DNA of 64,000 nt from Chryseobacterium phosphatilyticum (lineage in GTDB: Bacteria > Bacteroidota > Bacteroidia > Flavobacteriales > Weeksellaceae), in NCBI RefSeq assembly GCF_002899825.2, contig NZ_PPED02000004.1:248001-312000 (forward strand), in the 5' to 3' direction. Below the pieces are notes generated by a model that was not told where the DNA came from, searched no databases, and worked only from the letters and a program-made list of their open reading frames with translations. The translations under genes were made by a program, and so were the position numbers. Positions 60,132 through 64,000 of the stretch are shown piece by piece; position 1 is the first letter of the stretch, and the number at the start of each line of letters is the position of its first letter.

Positions 60132-60620
60132 TTATTTCAGAATCTCTTCAAGCTGGTTCAGACCTATTGTAAACCCTTCTTCAAAGCCCATATCAAACAT
60201 TTTTTTCATGACCTCCTGAGAAGGGTAATGAATATTGATTGTTATTTTCGTTCCTTCTTCTACTCCCGTGAATCCAATCAACCATTGTGATTGTGGTGCG
60301 TCATCGCTCACATTTCCGTGTTCATCACAAAAAGCACTTGCCCATTCTATACTTCTGTGTTCCATAATTTCTCCATATCTGGATCGGGAATATCCTGCTT
60401 TTTCTCCATTTGGCCCTATCATGGTATACAACCAAACTCCCTCTTTTTCAAAATTCTGTTGTATCGTCTCACATCTCCATGGTTTTGGTCCCCACCACTG
60501 GTCCAACAATTCGGATTGGGTAAAATAATTCCACACTTTTGAAACATCGGCATTGTAAATTTTCATTACATAAGCGCTGCCCGAATCAAAATCTTTATTG
60601 AAAATGATATTAGTTTCCAT
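60132..60620 (-). CDS. SRPBCC/AHSA1 domain protein
   Basis: 162 residues of the START-like fold related to the Aha1 C-terminal domain. MKIYNADVSKVWNYFTQSELLDQWWGPKPW near the start and IGFTGVEEGTKITINIHYPS near the end are typical. Members bind hydrophobic ligands in a deep pocket; the specific ligand is unknown. It stands alone, convergent with the oligopeptidase operon and divergent from the sensor kinase, with a 200-base AT-rich gap between them in which I see no clear promoter. Confidence 0.9.
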   Translation of the reverse strand: METNIIFNKDFDSGSAYVMKIYNADVSKVWNYFTQSELLDQWWGPKPWRCETIQQNFEKEGVWLYTMIGPNGEKAGYSRSRYGEIMEHRSIEWASAFCDEHGNVSDDAPQSQWLIGFTGVEEGTKITINIHYPSQEVMKKMFDMGFEEGFTIGLNQLEEILK

Positions 60621-60820
60621 AAATAATTATTTTTAATAAAGGTAATGCTTTATTTGCTGACGGGACTTTTCATATGACAACTTCCCAATAATTCATAAAT
60701 AATTGTTAAAAAACACTCTTTTAAGAAAAAAAATACAATTTTTTGGCTCGTTTTTTGTTTACGTAGTCTTAAAACAATTAATTTTAACATTCATTTTTCC
60801 AATATATATATAATTACATA

Positions 60821-62365
60821 ATGAATAATAAATTCATCCCAATAATTTCGGTGTTTATGACGATCTCGCTGATTGTCTTTGTTACGCTCCAATTTTATTG
60901 GCTGAAAGGCTATTACGGTGCTTTGGATCAGGATTTTCAGAATAAGGTTTATTCTGTATTAGAAAGCACTTCAAAAAGTATTGAAGAAATCGAAGCCGAC
61001 AAATATTTAAATCAGGATTACAAAGACTTCAGAAAAAATATTATTGCCAATAGCAAAGAACCTTCTCTTACAACAATTCAGCAAGTAGAGGATTCAGGAA
61101 CTCAAAGACAAATAATCTACTCTAAAAATATTATATCAAAAACACAGCTTCCCATTTCTCAGAAGGGAGATTCTGTAAAATTAACCACTTTATACACTGA
61201 CGAAGCTGCTTATAAAATAAAAAGAGACACTACCAACCGTGAACTTCTTACGGCAGATATCAATCAGGATATTGATAACGGAGTCTACTCCATGAAGGAA
61301 TTTGTCAAGGTATACGGAAACAATCTTCCCATCACTAAGAGAGTAGATCCTGCAATCCTTGATTCTGTGATTACCAAAGAGTTGAAAATAAGAGGAATCA
61401 CTGCAAAATTCGGATACGGAGTTCTTGACAAAAACAGTAAACTGACGAGCATTGTCAATAAGACATATAAAGAGAAAAAAGACAACAATACCTACATCTA
61501 CCCTCTTTTTACAGACAAAAAGAACACTTTATACAGCCTCGCCTTAGTCTTTCCCAAGAAAGAATATTCTCTCGCAATGAATAACTGGCCGATGCTTTTG
61601 GGAACCTTCCTTTCTCTACTTACCATACTTGGGATTTATATCATTTCCATCAATTATATGATGAAGCAAAAAAAGCTTGCAGAAGTAAAAACAGACTTTA
61701 TCAACAATATGTCTCATGAATTCAAGACCCCCTTAGCTACCATTTCCGTGGCAACGGATTCTTTAGCCAACGATAAAATTGCAACAAATCCCGATAAAGT
61801 AAAATATTATTCAGAACTCATCAAACAGGAGAATTTAAGGATGAAAAAACAAGTGGAAAATGTCCTTAATATGTCTAAACTTGAAAGAAATGAGGTGGAA
61901 TTATTTTTAAAGGAAACCAACGTAAGAGAACTCATTAAAAGAACTACAGAATCTTTCAACCTGATTGTACAACAGAGAAATGGTTCACTAACCCAACAAT
62001 TTAATGCGACTCATTATAACTTTAAAATAGACGAATTTCATATCTCCAATATGCTGGTTAATCTTCTGGACAATGCCAATAAGTATTCACCGGAAGCTCC
62101 TGAAATTCATGTAGAAACCAGAAATGAGGGACATTGGTATGTGATTGAGATTTCTGATAAAGGGATGGGGATGGAGACCCAGAATAAAACTAAAATTTTC
62201 GAGAAATTCTTTAGGGAAGAGACCGGAAATATTCATAATGTAAAAGGACAAGGTTTAGGCCTTTCTTATGTTAAAAAAATTGTAGAACTGCATAAAGGAC
62301 AGATTATCGTAGACTCCCATAAAGGGAACGGAAGTACATTTACAATAAAACTGCCAATGAGCTGA
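60821..62365 (+). CDS. Membrane sensor histidine kinase (RprX-like)
   Basis: 514 residues. Helices at about 8-28 and 256-280 enclose a periplasmic sensor domain of about 225 residues with no family I recognise. The phosphoacceptor His299 is in NNMSHEFKTPLA; the ATPase domain has NLLDNANKYS, DKGMGM and GQGLGLSYVKKI. The response regulator follows after 150 nt. The pair most resembles RprX/RprY of Bacteroides in gene order and in the regulator sequence. The signal sensed is unknown. Confidence 0.93.
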   Translation: MNNKFIPIISVFMTISLIVFVTLQFYWLKGYYGALDQDFQNKVYSVLESTSKSIEEIEADKYLNQDYKDFRKNIIANSKEPSLTTIQQVEDSGTQRQIIYSKNIISKTQLPISQKGDSVKLTTLYTDEAAYKIKRDTTNRELLTADINQDIDNGVYSMKEFVKVYGNNLPITKRVDPAILDSVITKELKIRGITAKFGYGVLDKNSKLTSIVNKTYKEKKDNNTYIYPLFTDKKNTLYSLALVFPKKEYSLAMNNWPMLLGTFLSLLTILGIYIISINYMMKQKKLAEVKTDFINNMSHEFKTPLATISVATDSLANDKIATNPDKVKYYSELIKQENLRMKKQVENVLNMSKLERNEVELFLKETNVRELIKRTTESFNLIVQQRNGSLTQQFNATHYNFKIDEFHISNMLVNLLDNANKYSPEAPEIHVETRNEGHWYVIEISDKGMGMETQNKTKIFEKFFREETGNIHNVKGQGLGLSYVKKIVELHKGQIIVDSHKGNGSTFTIKLPMS

Positions 62366-62515
62366 AAATATAAATGATAAGTAATATTTGATATAAAAAC
62401 TGGACATCAATTATCAAGTATTATTCATCAATTATAAAATAAGAACCCAATAACAAAATATAGGAAGATAGAGTGAAGAAGTTCATTCTTAATTATTAAT
62501 TTAATTATTAAAATT

Positions 62516-63202
62516 ATGAGCAACAGAATATTATTAGTAGAGGACGATCAGAGCTTCGGGGCGGTGCTTAAAGATTATTTAACGATCAATAATTTTGAAG
62601 TTACCCTTGCTACAGACGGAGAACAAGGACTTAAAGAATTTACAGAAAATGAATTCGACATCTGTATATTCGATGTGATGATGCCTAAAAAAGACGGATT
62701 TTCATTAGCTGAGGATGTGAAAAAGATTGATAAAAATACGCCTATCATTTTCCTTACTGCCAGAAATATGAGAGAGGATATCTTAAAAGGATATCAATTG
62801 GGAGCTGATGATTATATTACAAAACCTTTTGACACTGAACTTCTTTTGTATAAAATCAAAGCTATTCTGCAAAGAAGCTCTACATTGGAAAATGAAGAAC
62901 AGGAACAATTCAAAATCAGTAATATTTTCTTCGACTCTATGCTGAGACAGCTTAAAGTAGGTGATAAAGAATACAAACTTTCTCCGAAAGAGAACGAATT
63001 ATTGAAACTTCTGTGTATTCACAGAAATGATTTCATGCCAAGAGATCTGGCTTTAAGAAAGATCTGGAAAAAAGAAAATTATTTTACGGCAAGAAGTATG
63101 GACGTTTATATTGCCAAGCTTCGTAAATTATTAAAAGACGACGAAGGATTGGAAATCATCAACGTTCATGGCGAAGGATTCAGGCTTTTGGTGAAAAATT
63201 AA
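62516..63202 (+). CDS. OmpR family response regulator (RprY-like)
   Basis: 228 residues. The receiver domain (1-120) has acidic residues in LVEDDQSFG, the phosphoacceptor Asp53 in IFDVMMPKKDGF, the Thr in FLTARN and the Lys in YITKPFD. A winged-helix DNA-binding domain follows (LSPKENELLKLL, MDVYIAKLRKLL, NVHGEGFRLLV). ILKGYQLGADDYITKPFDTELLLYKIKAIL is close to RprY. It should be phosphorylated by the kinase before it and control a set of promoters not visible here. Confidence 0.94.
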   Translation: MSNRILLVEDDQSFGAVLKDYLTINNFEVTLATDGEQGLKEFTENEFDICIFDVMMPKKDGFSLAEDVKKIDKNTPIIFLTARNMREDILKGYQLGADDYITKPFDTELLLYKIKAILQRSSTLENEEQEQFKISNIFFDSMLRQLKVGDKEYKLSPKENELLKLLCIHRNDFMPRDLALRKIWKKENYFTARSMDVYIAKLRKLLKDDEGLEIINVHGEGFRLLVKN

Positions 63203-63225
63203 ACCCAAAACAGAATTATAAATAT

Positions 63226-63266
63226 AAAATTAGCAAAACAATTGAAATGTTTTGCTAATTTTGTTT
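63226..63266 (+). terminator. Terminator of the two-component unit, overlapping a promoter box
   Basis: Arms aaaattagcaaaaca and tgttttgctaatttt with a 7-nt loop lead into a T-rich run. The second arm contains the TAATTTTG box of the next gene. Confidence 0.85.
63256..63263 (+). promoter_or_regulatory. -7 box (TAATTTTG) for the His/Cys-repeat lipoprotein
   Basis: An exact TAnnTTTG match inside the 3' arm of the terminator, 10 nt before the ATG at 63274. No TTG at the usual distance. Confidence 0.45.
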
Positions 63267-63273
63267 TATACCC

Positions 63274-63909
63274 ATGAATATGAAGAATACACTTTTAGGT
63301 TTGGTCGCCATATCATTATTGGTGACCTCTTGTAAAAAAGATGAAAAGGCGACTTATATAAAAGAAGAAGCAGGCGTTCAGCAGCCCAATGTAGCCATGA
63401 ATACAACCTCTAAAACAGCATTGATGGATCAGGCGGGAATTCAGTCTAATCCCAATCCGACTCCTGTAGCAGCAGCTCCTGGTATGAACCCTCCGCATGG
63501 GCAACCAGGTCATCGATGTGATATCCCTGTAGGACAACCTCTAAGTAACCAACCTGCCGCTGCGCAAAACATTACGGTGGGAGGAGGTAATAATGTCATT
63601 CAGATTGATCCCAATATAACATCACCCGGTCAATTAGCCGTCGATAACAATAGGAAGCAAGGCAAAACTGCTGCTGGAATGAATCCTCCACACGGACAAC
63701 CCGGACATCGATGTGATATTCCGGTAGGACAGCCCCTAAACAGCAAACCCGCTCCGGCACCACAACCAGCTCAAAATACAGTACAGGTAACCCCTACACC
63801 AGCTCCTGCAGAAACAAACCTTGCAATGGGAGAAAAACCAAAAATAAATCCGGCTCACGGAGAGCCATGGCATAGTTGCTCCATAAAAGTTGGTGATCCT
63901 TTACCATAA
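63274..63909 (+). CDS. Lipoprotein with three His/Cys 20-residue repeats
   Basis: 211 residues (ATG at 63274 or 63280). Lipobox LVTSC puts a lipidated Cys at residue 20. The mature part is low-complexity, rich in Pro, Ala, Asn and Gln, and holds three copies of a motif at 71-90, 136-155 and 191-210. Copies 1 and 2 are identical (MNPPHGQPGHRCDIPVGQPL); the third is INPAHGEPWHSCSIKVGDPL. Each keeps H-x4-H-x-C. I recall this motif in other Chryseobacterium-like proteins of unknown function. Metal or heme binding is a guess from the His/Cys spacing. It follows the two-component genes but has its own promoter. Confidence 0.85.
   Translation: MNMKNTLLGLVAISLLVTSCKKDEKATYIKEEAGVQQPNVAMNTTSKTALMDQAGIQSNPNPTPVAAAPGMNPPHGQPGHRCDIPVGQPLSNQPAAAQNITVGGGNNVIQIDPNITSPGQLAVDNNRKQGKTAAGMNPPHGQPGHRCDIPVGQPLNSKPAPAPQPAQNTVQVTPTPAPAETNLAMGEKPKINPAHGEPWHSCSIKVGDPLP
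63484..63903 (+). repeat. Three spaced copies of a 60-bp coding repeat
   Basis: Copies at 63484-63543, 63679-63738 and 63844-63903. The first two encode identical residues but differ at several silent positions, so selection rather than recent copying keeps the protein motif the same. Confidence 0.85.
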
Positions 63910-63915
63910 ATTTTG

Positions 63916-63923
63916 TACTTTTG
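63916..63923 (+). promoter_or_regulatory. -7 box (TACTTTTG) 5 nt before the last gene
   Basis: An exact TAnnTTTG match; the ATG at 63929 follows after 5 nt, again predicting a leaderless transcript. Confidence 0.55.
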
Positions 63924-63928
63924 CAGAT

Positions 63929-64000
63929 ATGAAGCTGTTTCACATACTGACGATAGTTTTTTGTTTAGGAATTTTCTTAGTTCCTAAAGACAGCTTCTAT
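63929..64000 (+). CDS. Start of a gene cut by the window end, exported protein
   Basis: Twenty-four codons are visible from the ATG at 63929 (MKLFHILTIVFCLGIFLVPK and on), a hydrophobic signal or anchor sequence. Nothing about the mature protein can be said. The frame is open to the window edge and a good -7 box lies directly upstream. Confidence 0.6.
   Translation, partial: MKLFHILTIVFCLGIFLVPKDSFY

Noticed and set aside
1..64000. tRNA, rRNA, CRISPR array, prophage or intact insertion sequence
   Set aside because: I looked in the gaps for cloverleaf-like sequences, regularly spaced repeats, integrase or transposase motifs and found none; covariance and profile searches would be needed to exclude small RNAs.

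Overview
The window is chromosomal DNA from a member of the Bacteroidota, class Flavobacteriia, most like Chryseobacterium and relatives (family Weeksellaceae). The evidence is AT-rich DNA, many type IX secretion (T9SS) C-terminal sorting domains of both type A and type B, two large TonB-dependent receptors, the Bacteroidota promoter signature (TTTG or TTG, about 17-20 nt, TAnnTTTG), and families such as DUF4271, DUF4293, DUF4296, DUF5689, DUF6146, DUF6702 and the exosortase XrtF. I found no tRNA, rRNA, CRISPR array, prophage or intact insertion sequence. Family names are given from memory of the families, not from a database search.

Layout. Positions 1-13577 hold five paralogous secreted T9SS type B proteins (the first cut by the window edge). 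All share the same C-terminal stalk and sorting domain but carry two kinds of N-terminal head. The replication genes dnaB and rnhA sit in the middle. Then come a nitroreductase with nadB-nadC (NAD synthesis), a TonB receptor, a small four-helix membrane protein, asd and a cation efflux protein (13700-22326). XrtF and its partner membrane protein follow on the minus strand. Divergent from them is a cell-wall sugar recycling operon: amgK, a stand-alone RapZ C-terminal domain, murU and a LOG-family gene (23585-26659). A DUF6702 protein and a PixA/AidA-like inclusion body protein come next.

At 28109-29554 a 70-bp direct repeat brackets the broken end of an Rhs toxin gene and a likely immunity lipoprotein. 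Beside it a DUF5689 lipoprotein and a TonB receptor (minus) stand divergent to a secreted endonuclease/phosphatase (plus), which looks like a nutrient or nucleic acid acquisition locus. The rest is mostly core: superoxide dismutase, a DapB-like reductase, rho, an M28 peptidase, an MsbA-like ABC exporter, a phospholipid and quality-control cluster (rsfS, ftsH, LUD, cdsA, psd), birA, a GT2-DUF4296-tgt-LptF/G run, DUF4271-hemD, oligopeptidase B and a two-component system. The window ends with a lipoprotein carrying three copies of a His/Cys repeat and the start of another gene.

The points most worth a second look are the His/Cys-repeat lipoprotein, the AmgK-RapZ(CTD)-MurU operon, XrtF with no visible substrate, the orphan Rhs tip bracketed by a duplicated gene end, a tRNA-guanine transglycosylase without its zinc cysteines, and several genes whose -7 box lies only 4-5 nt before the start codon.
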